Part shown: one piece after another, positions 36,593-45,905 of the stretch
Layout of the letters: each line of letters opens with the position of its first letter
Numbering within the stretch: position 1 is the stretch's first letter
Source of the DNA: Ruegeria sp. AD91A
GTDB lineage: Bacteria; Pseudomonadota; Alphaproteobacteria; Rhodobacterales; Rhodobacteraceae
Length of the DNA: 64,000 nt
Direction: 5' to 3'
Assembly: GCF_003443535.1 (NCBI RefSeq)
Contig: NZ_CP031946.1
Coordinates: forward strand, 3,475,001-3,539,000
Position numbers and translations under genes: made by a program
Notes under the pieces: model-generated
The model's database searches: none
Told to the model about the DNA's origin: nothing
What the model saw: only the letters and a program-made list of their open reading frames with translations

Positions 36593-37699
36593 ATGAGTGA
36601 ATCAGCGCCCGTCCTGTCGGACGAAAGGGTCAAGAAAGAACCATTCCTAGCCAAACTAATGAAACGGCCCGAGTTGGGTGCCATTGCCGGTGCTGTTCTG
36701 GTTTTCCTATTCTTTGCGATCACCGCAGATGAATCGATGTTCACCCTTGCTGGTGTTATGAACTTCATGACCCCTGCGGCGCAGTTGGGCATCCTGGCTA
36801 TCGGCGCCGCACTACTGATGATTGGCGGAGAGTTCGACTTGTCAATCGGATCGATGGTTGCGTTCTCGGGGCTGTTTTTCGGCGTCTGTGTCGTGACCTG
36901 GCAATTGCCACTGATCTTCGCCATCCCAATGACATTCGTATTCGCGGCCTGTGTTGGTGCGATCAACGGCAATATCGTGATCCGTTCGGGCCTGCCATCG
37001 TTCATTGTAACGCTGGCGTTTTTGTTCATCCTTCGTGGCCTGTCACTGGTCGGCCTGAAAATGGCAACAGGCGGTTCGACCCAGTTGCGCGGTGTACGCG
37101 ATGCGGTCGAAAACGACTGGCTGGCTCCTTTCTTTTCGGGCGAAGCATTCGGCAGCCTGTTCGCATGGCTGGCCGCCAACGGCATGATAGATACATTCAA
37201 AAGCGGCGCGCCCAAGGTCCCGGGAATTCCCGTCGAAATCCTGTGGTTCATTTTCATTACACTGGCGGCAACCTACGTTCTGTTGCGCACCCCGGTCGGG
37301 AACTGGATTTTCGCCTCGGGTGGTGACAGCACAGCTGCATCCAACTCAGGTGTTCCGGTGAGCCGCGTCAAGGTTTCACTGTTCATGCTGACGGCCTGCT
37401 GTGCCGCTCTGGTGGCCATCATAACCGTCATGGACGCAGGCTCGACCGATGCGCGGCGGGGGTTTCAGAAAGAATTTGAGGCGATTATCGCCGCGGTGAT
37501 CGGCGGCTGCCTGCTGACTGGCGGATATGGCTCGGCCATCGGTGCCTTCTTCGGCTCGATCATCTTTGGCATGGTCGTCATCGGCCTGACCTATACCGAC
37601 TTTGATCAGGATTGGTTCCAGGTTTTCCTGGGCGCCATGCTGTTGATTGCCGTTCTGTTCAACAACGCGATCCGTAAGCGCGTAACCGGGGAGCGCTGA
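36593..37699 (+). CDS. Sugar/inositol ABC transporter permease (CUT2)
   Basis: 368 aa with about 8-10 membrane helices and the BPD_transp_2 pattern: [29 protein letters not shown] and the coupling region near [26 protein letters not shown]. It is longer than RbsC because of an insertion of about 50 residues in a periplasmic loop ([19 protein letters not shown]... to SGAPKVPG). GGGAGGAA precedes its start. One permease gene implies a homodimer. Confidence 0.9.
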   Translation: MSESAPVLSDERVKKEPFLAKLMKRPELGAIAGAVLVFLFFAITADESMFTLAGVMNFMTPAAQLGILAIGAALLMIGGEFDLSIGSMVAFSGLFFGVCVVTWQLPLIFAIPMTFVFAACVGAINGNIVIRSGLPSFIVTLAFLFILRGLSLVGLKMATGGSTQLRGVRDAVENDWLAPFFSGEAFGSLFAWLAANGMIDTFKSGAPKVPGIPVEILWFIFITLAATYVLLRTPVGNWIFASGGDSTAASNSGVPVSRVKVSLFMLTACCAALVAIITVMDAGSTDARRGFQKEFEAIIAAVIGGCLLTGGYGSAIGAFFGSIIFGMVVIGLTYTDFDQDWFQVFLGAMLLIAVLFNNAIRKRVTGER

Positions 37700-37700
37700 T

Positions 37701-38522
37701 ATGACCGAAGACACCAAGTTCCACCATGGCGATGCCGTCGGCGATCAGGCGCCCATCGTACAGATGAAAGACATAGAAAAACACTTTGGCAATATCATCG
37801 CGCTCGCTGGTGTCAGCTTTGACGTCAAACCCGGGGAATGCCATTGCCTGCTGGGCGATAACGGTGCGGGAAAGTCCACCTTCATCAAGACCATGTCCGG
37901 GGTACACAAGCCCACCAAGGGCGAGATCATGTTCGAAGGCAAGCCGCTTCACTTCGACACGCCGCGCGATGCCATGGAAGCGGGCATTGCAACCGTGTTC
38001 CAGGATCTTGCGATGATCCCGCTGATGAGCGTGACGCGCAATTTCTTCATGGGGCGTGAACCTACCAAGGGTAAAGGGCTGCTCAAGCGGTTCGATGTGG
38101 ATCATGCAAACGACGTCTGCATGGAAGAGATGCGCAAGATGGGCATCAATCTGCGCGGACCGGATCAGGCTGTCGGTACATTGTCAGGTGGTGAACGTCA
38201 GACTGTCGCCATCGCGCGGGCGGTGTATTTCGGCGCCAAGATCCTGATCCTGGACGAACCGACCTCGGCGCTTGGTGTGCGTCAGACGTCGAATGTTCTT
38301 GCCACAATCGACCGGGTGCGCAGCCAGGGTGTCGGCGTGGTTTTCATCAGCCACAACGTGCGCCATGCGCTGGCGGTGGGCGATCGTTTTACCGTGCTGA
38401 ACCGTGGCAAAACACTGGGTACGGCCACGCGCGGCGAAATCACACCGGAACAGCTGCAGGATCTGATGGCCGGCGGTCAGGAAATGGCCGAGCTTGAGGG
38501 ATCGCTGGGCGGTACTGTTTAA
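37701..38522 (+). CDS. Sugar/inositol ABC transporter ATPase, single-domain
   Basis: 273 aa with one complete ABC domain: Walker [10 protein letters not shown], signature LSGGERQ, Walker [14 protein letters not shown]-loop [13 protein letters not shown]2 ATPases are usually about 500 aa with two fused domains; this half-size form resembles FrcA of the rhizobial fructose system and would act as a homodimer. It begins 1 base after the permease stop. Confidence 0.92.
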   Translation: MTEDTKFHHGDAVGDQAPIVQMKDIEKHFGNIIALAGVSFDVKPGECHCLLGDNGAGKSTFIKTMSGVHKPTKGEIMFEGKPLHFDTPRDAMEAGIATVFQDLAMIPLMSVTRNFFMGREPTKGKGLLKRFDVDHANDVCMEEMRKMGINLRGPDQAVGTLSGGERQTVAIARAVYFGAKILILDEPTSALGVRQTSNVLATIDRVRSQGVGVVFISHNVRHALAVGDRFTVLNRGKTLGTATRGEITPEQLQDLMAGGQEMAELEGSLGGTV

Positions 38523-38534
38523 AACAAAATATCC

Positions 38535-38556
38535 GGATGTCCCCACGGGGGCATCC
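38535..38556 (+). other. Intercistronic hairpin between transporter and iolD
   Basis: GGATGTCCCC and GGGGCATCC pair around a 3-base loop with one bulge. No T-run is present, so it is probably a processing or stability element rather than a full terminator. Confidence 0.45.
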
Positions 38557-38671
38557 ATCGGGCGGTGGCACCTGACGTCACTCTGTTTTCAGGCTCTGGT
38601 AAAAGGCCTGACACCTTCGCAAATGAGACAACCCGCGGACCGCCAACAGCGGCTCCGAGTTGAAAGGGATC

Positions 38672-40507
38672 ATGATGAGCAAAACAGTCCGATTGACCGC
38701 GGCGCAGGCTCTGGTGCGCTATCTCGGGGCGCAGATGAACGAGGCCGGAGAGCCTTTTATCGCAGGTGTGTGGGCGATTTTTGGCCATGGCAACGTGGCT
38801 GGTTTGGGTGAGGCACTGCATGGCGTGAGAGACAGTCTTCCGACCTATCGCGGTCACAACGAACAGACCATGGCACATAGCGCGATTGCTTATGCCAAGC
38901 AGCTGGGTCGGCGCCGCGCGATGGCGGTCACGTCGTCAATCGGACCAGGGGCCACCAACATGGTCACTGCGGCTGCTCTGGCCCATGTAAACCGCCTGCC
39001 TGTTTTATTGCTGCCTGGCGATGTGTTTGCGACGCGTGGCCCCGATCCGGTTTTGCAGCAGCCCGAAGTGTTCTCGGATGGAACCATCAGTGCGAATGAC
39101 TGTTTCAGACCGGTCAGCCGGTATTTCGACCGCATCACCCGCCCGGAACATCTGCTGACGGCTCTGCCACGCGCCTTCCGCACGATGACGGACCCGGCGG
39201 ATTGCGGCCCGGCGACGCTGGCCTTTTGTCAGGATGTGCAGGCCGAAGCTTATGACTATCCCGAAAGCTTCTTTGAGCCACGCGTCTGGTATCAGCGCCG
39301 CATTCGCCCGGATGAGGGTGAACTGGCCCGTGCCGTTGCCGCGATCAAGGCCGCCAAGCGTCCCGTTATCGTTGCAGGCGGAGGTGTGCATTATTCGGAC
39401 GCAACCGCCGCGTTGCAGCGCTTTGCCGAAGCACACAATGTCCCGGTGGCCGAGACACAGGCCGGCAAGTCCGCATTGGCCTGGGATCATCCGCTCAACC
39501 TTGGGCCTGTTGGTGTAACCGGGGGCGAACCCGCCAATGACATCTGTGCAAAGGCGGATCTTGTGCTGGGCGTCGGCACCCGGTTTCAGGATTTCACCAC
39601 CGGGTCATGGGGTTTGTTCGCGAACCCCCAGCGTGAGTTGATCAGCCTGAACACCGCCGCCTATGACGCCGAAAAGCACGGAGCGATGCCGTTGCAGGCC
39701 GACGCTCGGGTTGGTCTGGGTGAACTCAGCGAAGCGTTGGCAGACCATCGCGCGCCGGATCTGCCCGCGATATTGAAATCTGATTGGTTCGGTAAAGTTG
39801 ATGCGCTGACGGATGCCCCCACCGACAGCAATGCACTGCCCACGGATATGCAGGTGATCGGCGCAGTGCAGCGGGCTGCCAATGAAAACACTGTTGCGAT
39901 GTGTGCCGCCGGCACGATGCCGGGTGAGTTGCACAAGCTGTGGAAAGCGCCGCGCCCCGGTGCCTATCACATGGAATATGGTTTCAGCTGTATGGGGTAT
40001 GAGATCGCCGGTGCCATGGGCATTAAGATGGCCCAGCCGGACCGCGACGTGATCTGCTTTACCGGTGACGGTACTTATATGATGGCCAACTCGGAAATGG
40101 CGACGGCGGCGATGATGGGGATCTCGTTCACCGTTGTCGTCACGGACAACCGGGGGTTTGGTTGCATCAACCGTCTGCAAATGGGGACAGGCGGGGCCGA
40201 GTTTAACAACCTTCTCGACCACACCGTACACGAAACAGCATCGGCCATTGATTTTGCCGCCCATGCGGCAGCGATGGGGGCTACCTCGGTCAAGGTCCGT
40301 TCAATTGCCGAGCTTGAAGACGCGCTGGCCAAACGCGGTGAGGTCAAAGGCCCCTATGTCGTGGTGATCGACACCGATCCCTACCCATCGACCGAATATG
40401 GCGGAACGTGGTGGGAAGTGGCGGTGCCCGAGGTCAGCGTCCGCCCTGAAGTGAATGAAAAACGTGCGGCCTATGAAACCGCCATCAAGGAAAGAAACAC
40501 GAAATGA
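38672..40507 (+). CDS. iolD: 3D-(3,5/4)-trihydroxycyclohexane-1,2-dione acylhydrolase
   Basis: 611 aa thiamine-diphosphate enzyme that opens the ring to 5-deoxy-glucuronate. N-terminal TPP-binding domain: RLTAAQALVRYLGAQMNE and YRGHNEQTMAHSAIAYAKQ with the catalytic Glu. The TPP motif is GDGTYMMANSEMATAAMMGISFTVVVTDNRGFGCIN. ATG at 38672 has AAGGGA upstream. Its stop overlaps iolE by ATGA. Confidence 0.95.
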   Translation: MMSKTVRLTAAQALVRYLGAQMNEAGEPFIAGVWAIFGHGNVAGLGEALHGVRDSLPTYRGHNEQTMAHSAIAYAKQLGRRRAMAVTSSIGPGATNMVTAAALAHVNRLPVLLLPGDVFATRGPDPVLQQPEVFSDGTISANDCFRPVSRYFDRITRPEHLLTALPRAFRTMTDPADCGPATLAFCQDVQAEAYDYPESFFEPRVWYQRRIRPDEGELARAVAAIKAAKRPVIVAGGGVHYSDATAALQRFAEAHNVPVAETQAGKSALAWDHPLNLGPVGVTGGEPANDICAKADLVLGVGTRFQDFTTGSWGLFANPQRELISLNTAAYDAEKHGAMPLQADARVGLGELSEALADHRAPDLPAILKSDWFGKVDALTDAPTDSNALPTDMQVIGAVQRAANENTVAMCAAGTMPGELHKLWKAPRPGAYHMEYGFSCMGYEIAGAMGIKMAQPDRDVICFTGDGTYMMANSEMATAAMMGISFTVVVTDNRGFGCINRLQMGTGGAEFNNLLDHTVHETASAIDFAAHAAAMGATSVKVRSIAELEDALAKRGEVKGPYVVVIDTDPYPSTEYGGTWWEVAVPEVSVRPEVNEKRAAYETAIKERNTK

Positions 40508-41403
40508 GCGTGAAGATCGGTATCTCTCCGATTGCCTGGCAGAATGACGACCTGCCGGACCTGACCGCAGCCTACACGATGGAGCAGGCGCTGAAAGAAG
40601 CGCGCGAGATCGGTTTCACAGGTGTCGAACGCGGCCAGAGGATGCCCGCCGACACCGAAGGGCTGCGCGCGTATCTGGATGCCAACAACATAGCGTTGTG
40701 TGGTGGTTGGTGCTCGGGCAGCACTCTGGTCAATGACCTTGACGCCGAGATCGGCGTCGTGCGCGAACAGGTCGAACAATTCGTCGCGCTGAACAGCCCA
40801 TGTATCGTTTACGCCGAGTGTTCCAATACCGTTCAGGGGCAGATCGGAACGCCTGTCAATGATCGCCCCAAACTGTCGCAGGATGAGGTACTGGCCTATG
40901 CGGGCAAGCTGACCGAACTTGCCAAGTGGATGGCAGATCAGGGCATGCCGATGGCCTATCACCATCATATGGGCACGGTCATCGAAAGCGAAGATGAAGT
41001 GAACTGGCTGATGGAGGGTTCCGGCCCCGAATTGAAGCTGTGCTTCGATACGGGCCATCTGCTGTTTGGCGGCGGCGATGTGATGGCCACACTGAACCGT
41101 TGGGGCGACCGGGTTCATCACGTACATTTCAAGGATATCCGACCCGAAATCGTACAGGACACACGCGAGAACAATCGAAGTTTCCTGGATGCGGTGATCG
41201 CAGGTGCGTTTACAGTGCCGGGTGATGGTTGCATCGACTTTCAGGCCGTGGCCAATGCATTGAAAGCAATGGATTACAACGGCTGGATTGTGGTCGAGGC
41301 AGAGCAGGACCCCGCCAAGGCGCCGCCATGTGAGTACTCCAAAATGGGCTTTGACCACATTGTCAAGGTTTGTGGCAACGCAGGGTTGGAAATCACCGCT
41401 TAA
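40504..41403 (+). CDS. iolE: Inosose dehydratase
   Basis: 299 aa TIM-barrel enzyme that converts 2-keto-myo-inositol to the trihydroxycyclohexanedione substrate of IolD. MSVKIGISPIAWQNDDLPDL, VERGQRMPADTEGLRAYLDANNIALCGGW and metal-binding segments YHHHMGT, CFDTGHLLFGGGD and HHVHFKDI are typical. Confidence 0.95.
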   Translation: MSVKIGISPIAWQNDDLPDLTAAYTMEQALKEAREIGFTGVERGQRMPADTEGLRAYLDANNIALCGGWCSGSTLVNDLDAEIGVVREQVEQFVALNSPCIVYAECSNTVQGQIGTPVNDRPKLSQDEVLAYAGKLTELAKWMADQGMPMAYHHHMGTVIESEDEVNWLMEGSGPELKLCFDTGHLLFGGGDVMATLNRWGDRVHHVHFKDIRPEIVQDTRENNRSFLDAVIAGAFTVPGDGCIDFQAVANALKAMDYNGWIVVEAEQDPAKAPPCEYSKMGFDHIVKVCGNAGLEITA

Positions 41404-41451
41404 ATCACCGCCTTACGGGGCAACACCGAAGCCATGAGAGAGGAGCACGTC

Positions 41452-42633
41452 ATGGTACATCAGGACCTTGGATATGTCGGCTATTTTGACCGGGAATCCT
41501 GTGATCTGGACGAATTCAAGGTGTTGACCTCTCAGAGCCTTTCGACCGAGACGGTACCTTTTGCCGTCTCCGTCGAAAAGAACTTGCCCGTCTATGATAT
41601 GCAGGCACTGCGTTCCGGTTTGGAACAGCCTGATACGCGTAGGGCCTTGCTGGCGGAATGGGGCCGGGTGCTGGGCAAATCCGCCGGTGTGATCGCCCTG
41701 AAAGGGGCGTATCCGGACACGTCGATCATTGATCGGGCGACGGAAGTATTTCGTGAAATTATCGAAGAAGAACGGCAGGGTAGCGCGGGTGAGGGCGATC
41801 ACTTTGCCGCCTCGGGCGCGAATGACCGGGTGTGGAACGCGCTGCAAAAGCAATGCCTGCGCGACCCCGAGGGCTTTGCGCTCTATTTCGGGAACACGGC
41901 GATTGCTGCGGCATGTGAAGCATGGCTTGGGCCGAACTATCAGGTGACCGCTCAGATCAATCAGGTGCGCCCCGGTGGCAAGGCGCAACAGGCGCATCGG
42001 GACTACCACCTTGGGTTCCAAAGCGCCGAAAGCGCGGCCCGGTATCCGGCCCATGCACATCTGGTGACGGCCTCGCTGACCTTGCAAGGGGCGGTTGCGC
42101 ATTGTGACATGCCGGTGAAAAGCGGCCCGACCAAGTTGTTGCCGTTCTCGCAGCTCTACCCATCGGGCTATCTGGCGTTCCACGATGAAGCGCACCGTGC
42201 GTATTTCGAAGACAGCTGTATCCAGTTGCCTCTGGAAAAGGGTGACGCGGTGTTCTTTAATCCGGCCCTGTTCCATGCAGCGGGCGAGAACAGCAGCACC
42301 GACATCAATCGCATGGCAAACCTGCTGCAAATCTCATCCCCCTTCGGTCGTGCGATGGAGATGGTCGATCGGCATTCCATGTCGCAGGCTGTGTTCCCGT
42401 CGCTTGTCGCCCTGAAACACCGTGGGGCTTTGACTTCGGGGGACCTTGATGCAGCGATTGCTGCTACCGCTGAAGGTTATCCGTTCCCGACCAATCTGGA
42501 TACTGATCCACCGATTGGAGGCAACGCGCCCGACAGCCAGGCTGACATCCTTAGACGGGCCGTTTTCGAAGGATGGAAGAAGGAACAGCTATCCGTGGCT
42601 CTTTCTGCCCTGCGGGCAAGGCAAGCTGCTTGA
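41452..42633 (+). CDS. Phytanoyl-CoA dioxygenase family (PhyH) 2OG-Fe(II) oxygenase
   Basis: 393 aa, cytosolic. The iron triad is visible as H182-x-D184 in QQAHRDYHLGF and distal H275 in ALFHAAGENSS, with R287 (NRMANLLQ) for 2-oxoglutarate. It is not part of the usual inositol pathway. Its place between iolE and an iolB paralogue suggests oxidation or demethylation of an inositol derivative; this is inference. The start at 41452 (MVHQDLGYVGYF) has AGGAG seven bases upstream. Confidence 0.85.
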   Translation: MVHQDLGYVGYFDRESCDLDEFKVLTSQSLSTETVPFAVSVEKNLPVYDMQALRSGLEQPDTRRALLAEWGRVLGKSAGVIALKGAYPDTSIIDRATEVFREIIEEERQGSAGEGDHFAASGANDRVWNALQKQCLRDPEGFALYFGNTAIAAACEAWLGPNYQVTAQINQVRPGGKAQQAHRDYHLGFQSAESAARYPAHAHLVTASLTLQGAVAHCDMPVKSGPTKLLPFSQLYPSGYLAFHDEAHRAYFEDSCIQLPLEKGDAVFFNPALFHAAGENSSTDINRMANLLQISSPFGRAMEMVDRHSMSQAVFPSLVALKHRGALTSGDLDAAIAATAEGYPFPTNLDTDPPIGGNAPDSQADILRRAVFEGWKKEQLSVALSALRARQAA

Positions 42634-42681
42634 ATACAATTCAGGCGGACCCTGTGGGCCCGCCCAATAAGGAGAACAAGA

Positions 42682-43488
42682 ATGGCAGACCTGCTGAAGA
42701 AACCGTTTGGAACCCGTGGCAAGGTACATGACATCACTCCGGCCAGCGCGGGATGGCGATATGTGGGCTTTGGCCTTTATCATCTAAAAGCAGGCGACAG
42801 GGCGGCCGAGGCAACCGGGGGTCGTGAGGTCATTCTGGTGATGGTCGAAGGCAAGGCAAAGATCACCGGGGCAGGCCAGGACTGGGGCATTTTGGGCGAC
42901 CGGATGAACGTGTTCGAAAAGACGCCGCCGCATTGCCTGTATCTGCCCAACGGAACCGAGTGGGAGGCCATGGCGGAAACCGACTGCGTTGTGGCCATCT
43001 GTTCGGCGCCGGGTAAGGGCGGTCATACGGCGCGTCGGATTGGACCTGATGGCATAACCCTGACCGAACGCGGCAAAGGGGTAAATACGCGATACATCAA
43101 CAATATCGCCATGGAGAATGAGGACTACGCAGACAGCCTGCTGGTGACCGAGGTGTTCACTCCAAATGGCCATTGGTCGTCCTATCCCAGTCACCGTCAC
43201 GACGAGGATGATTATCCTCGCATCACATATCTGGAGGAGACCTACTACCACCGGCTCAACCCTTCCAATGGGTTCGGAATTCAGCGGGTCTATACAGATG
43301 ATGGTCACCTGGATGAGACAATGGCCCTTTCCGATGGCGATGTTGTTACTGTTCCGCGCGGCCATCACCCTTGTGGCGCGCCCTATGGATTTGAGATGTA
43401 CTATCTTAACGTCATGGCCGGGCCGCTGCGAAAATGGCGGTTTAAACCAGCCCCAGAGGTTGAATGGATCATGGAGCGTGACGGATGA
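42682..43488 (+). CDS. 5-deoxy-glucuronate isomerase-like protein (IolB paralogue 1)
   Basis: 268 aa bicupin of the IolB/KduI-like family. GFGLYHLKAGDRAAEATGGREVILVMVEGKA is the first cupin. The metal-binding second cupin has SYPSHRHDEDDYPRITYLEETYYHRL and VPRGHHPCGAPYGFEMYYLNVMAGP. A second IolB (45902-46738) is present, so this one, linked to the PhyH and SDR genes, may act on a related sugar acid. AAGGAG precedes the start; ATGA overlap with the SDR gene. Confidence 0.85.
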   Translation: MADLLKKPFGTRGKVHDITPASAGWRYVGFGLYHLKAGDRAAEATGGREVILVMVEGKAKITGAGQDWGILGDRMNVFEKTPPHCLYLPNGTEWEAMAETDCVVAICSAPGKGGHTARRIGPDGITLTERGKGVNTRYINNIAMENEDYADSLLVTEVFTPNGHWSSYPSHRHDEDDYPRITYLEETYYHRLNPSNGFGIQRVYTDDGHLDETMALSDGDVVTVPRGHHPCGAPYGFEMYYLNVMAGPLRKWRFKPAPEVEWIMERDG

Positions 43489-44243
43489 ACAGAGATTTTG
43501 CCAATTACCCAAGCCTTGCGGGAAAAACGGTTATTGTCACGGGCGGGGCTGGAGGAATTGGCGCTGAAACCGTTCGAGCCTTTGCCGACCAAGGGGCAAA
43601 GGTCGGCATTCTGGATCTGGATGCCGACTCCGGACTCGCGCTGCTGTCTGGCCTGGACGGTGAACACACTTTTGTGCAGTGCGACTTGCGCGATATCGAA
43701 GCTATGCAAGAGGCGTTGGGGCAACTGGTCGAGGAGCTGGGCGCCGCGGACGTGCTGGTCAACAACGCCGCCCAGGATGATCGTCATGACTGGCGCGAAG
43801 TGACGCCGGACTACTGGGATGAGCGCATGGCGACCAATATCCGTCACATGTTCTTTGCCATTCAGGCAGTGGCGCCCGGCATGATAGCCAGGGGTGCGGG
43901 TTCGATCGTCAATATCGGCTCGAATTCGTGGTGGGAGGCAGGTGCGGGTTTTCCGGCCTATGCCACCGCCAAATCCGCAGTCCATGGATTGACCCGCACC
44001 ATGGCGCGTGAACTGGGCGATCATCGTATTCGCGTGAACACGGTGGTGCCGGGCTGGATCATGACCGACCGCCAGAAAGACCTGTGGGTCACGCCCGAGG
44101 CGCTGGCCAAGCAGGTGGATCGTCAATGTCTGCCGGACCCGATTGAGCCGGTCTATGTGGCGCGCATGGTCCTGTTTCTGGCCTCGGATGACGCGGCCAT
44201 GTGCAGTGCGGGGAATTTCATGGTCGAAGGTGGCTCGATCTGA
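43485..44243 (+). CDS. Short-chain dehydrogenase/reductase (SDR)
   Basis: 252 aa classical SDR. Cofactor motif VTGGAGGIGAETV, DVLVNNAAQDD, catalytic Ser in NIGSNSW and YATAK for Tyr-Lys. The C-terminus PGWIMTDRQKDLWVTPEALAKQVDRQCLPDPIEP and SAGNFMVEGGSI is like sugar dehydrogenases. NAD(P)-dependent oxidation of a sugar or cyclitol is likely. ATGA-coupled to the IolB-like gene. Confidence 0.92.
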   Translation: MNRDFANYPSLAGKTVIVTGGAGGIGAETVRAFADQGAKVGILDLDADSGLALLSGLDGEHTFVQCDLRDIEAMQEALGQLVEELGAADVLVNNAAQDDRHDWREVTPDYWDERMATNIRHMFFAIQAVAPGMIARGAGSIVNIGSNSWWEAGAGFPAYATAKSAVHGLTRTMARELGDHRIRVNTVVPGWIMTDRQKDLWVTPEALAKQVDRQCLPDPIEPVYVARMVLFLASDDAAMCSAGNFMVEGGSI

Positions 44244-44270
44244 ACCAATCTGGACAATTGGAGAGCTGAC

Positions 44271-45050
44271 ATGCCTCAACCTTTTCAACTTGCGGCATGT
44301 GCTGAAATGCTGTGGCTCGACAAACCCATGGAGTGGCGTGCCGCGCGGCTGACCGAGATGGGGTTTGGTGTTGGCCTATGGAACTGGCCGGCCTGGGATA
44401 CGGTGAAACTTGAACGCGTTGGCGCGAACTATACGATCATGAATGGTTATCTTCAGGGCCGTCTTGCGGATGATTTAGGGGCTGACATGCTCCTGACATC
44501 CGCGCGTGAGACGGTACAGATTGGCAAGCGTCTTGGTGTGGATCGTCTGAACCTGCACGGCACCGGTTTGGGCGATGGTGGAATACCGCTCTGGCAGCAC
44601 GATGTTGTGACCGGCGATATGTGGCTGAAAGTGCGGGACACGTTGCGCCGCATTTGTGATCTGGCGGAAGAACAGGATGTCGTTTTCACGCTGGAGAACC
44701 TGAATCTGCTGGATCATCCCGGTTGTCCTTTTGGTTCGACCAAGGATGTTCTGGCGTTGGTTTCGTCTGTGAACCACCAGAGCCTGCGCATAAATCTGGA
44801 CCTCTATCACACGCAGATCGGGGAAGGCGATCTGATCCGTTGGTGCGAGAATTGCCTGCCTTGGATCGGAGAGATACAAGTGGCCGACAATCCCGGGCGG
44901 TGCCAGCCGGGAACCGGTGAGATCAACTATGCCGCCGTGGCGCGGGCGCTCAATGACAGGGGGTACCGTGGACCTGTCAGCCTCGAGGCATTTGCTGCGG
45001 GCGACCCAGAAACGGCGCTTGAGGCGTTCCGGGCAGCCTTTACGATTTAA
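44271..45050 (+). CDS. Hydroxypyruvate isomerase-like TIM-barrel protein
   Basis: 259 aa. Metal-binding and catalytic segments: VFTLENLN, RINLDLYHTQIGEGDL and GEIQVADNPGRCQPGTGEINYAAV, the last being the Hyi-type GHxQxADxPGRxxPGTGEIxY signature. Hyi interconverts hydroxypyruvate and tartronate semialdehyde; xylose isomerase-like epimerases of the same fold are alternatives. Last gene of the + strand unit; convergent with the aldolase. Confidence 0.85.
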   Translation: MPQPFQLAACAEMLWLDKPMEWRAARLTEMGFGVGLWNWPAWDTVKLERVGANYTIMNGYLQGRLADDLGADMLLTSARETVQIGKRLGVDRLNLHGTGLGDGGIPLWQHDVVTGDMWLKVRDTLRRICDLAEEQDVVFTLENLNLLDHPGCPFGSTKDVLALVSSVNHQSLRINLDLYHTQIGEGDLIRWCENCLPWIGEIQVADNPGRCQPGTGEINYAAVARALNDRGYRGPVSLEAFAAGDPETALEAFRAAFTI

Positions 45051-45065
45051 GAAAGATTGGGCATC

Positions 45066-45905
45066 TTACCTTTGCGGCGGGGCGCCAAAGGCACGGATCA
45101 CGGTGCGGGCAGCGGCCTCAACCGGGTCGTGCGTTTCCTTCAGGATCGTGACGCGGTCAAAACGTTCAGGATCACGATTGACGGCTTCACGCATGGCATT
45201 TCCGAATGCCATACGCAGCTCGGTTCCTATGTTGAACTTGCAGATCGAGGTCTCGCGCGCCAGCTTCATTCGCTGCTCTACCGGCACACCGGACCCGCCA
45301 TGAATGACCAAAGGCACTTTGGCCACGGCATCGATTTCGGCGACACGCGCCTCATCCAGGCCACCTTCTTTGTTTTGCTGCAAGTGAACATTGCCAACCG
45401 AAATCGCCATCGCGTCGACACCGCTTTCGCGTGCAAACTTCGCGGCTTCTTCGGGGTCGGTGCCGTTTGATCCTTCACCACCGGAATACCCCACAAAGCC
45501 GATCTCTCCCTCGCATGAAATCCCGGCTGAGTGGGCCATCTCAGCGATCGCGGCGGTTTCATCGATGTTCTGCTGCAAGGGCTTGCGTGATCCGTCAAAC
45601 ATCAGCGACGTAAAACCACTGTCGAGGGCGACCTTGCAGTCCTCGAAAGTGTAGCCGTGATCCAGATGGGCAACGACCGGAACCGAGGCGTTTTCGGCGA
45701 GATACCGGAACATCTTGCCCAGAACGGGCAGCGGTGTGTGCTCACGACAGCTGGGACCGGCTTGCAAAATAACCGGTGCATTTTCCGCCTCGGCCGCGGC
45801 CACATAGGCGCGCATGTCTTCCCAGCCCAGCGTCACGAGCCCGCCCACGGCATAGCCTTGTTCATAAGCGGGTTGCAGGACGTCTTTCAGTGTGACGAGG
45901 GTCAT
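45066..45905 (-). CDS. Class II aldolase, IolJ/FbaA type
   Basis: 279 aa zinc-dependent aldolase. Zn-binding VAHLDHGYTFEDC, EGEIGFVGYSGGEGSN, AISVGNVHL, LVIHGGSGVP and FNIGTELR are all present. In inositol catabolism such an enzyme cleaves 2-deoxy-5-keto-gluconate 6-phosphate to DHAP and malonate semialdehyde. ATGA overlap with the upstream iolB supports that role. Confidence 0.85.
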   Translation of the reverse strand: MTLVTLKDVLQPAYEQGYAVGGLVTLGWEDMRAYVAAAEAENAPVILQAGPSCREHTPLPVLGKMFRYLAENASVPVVAHLDHGYTFEDCKVALDSGFTSLMFDGSRKPLQQNIDETAAIAEMAHSAGISCEGEIGFVGYSGGEGSNGTDPEEAAKFARESGVDAMAISVGNVHLQQNKEGGLDEARVAEIDAVAKVPLVIHGGSGVPVEQRMKLARETSICKFNIGTELRMAFGNAMREAVNRDPERFDRVTILKETHDPVEAAARTVIRAFGAPPQR

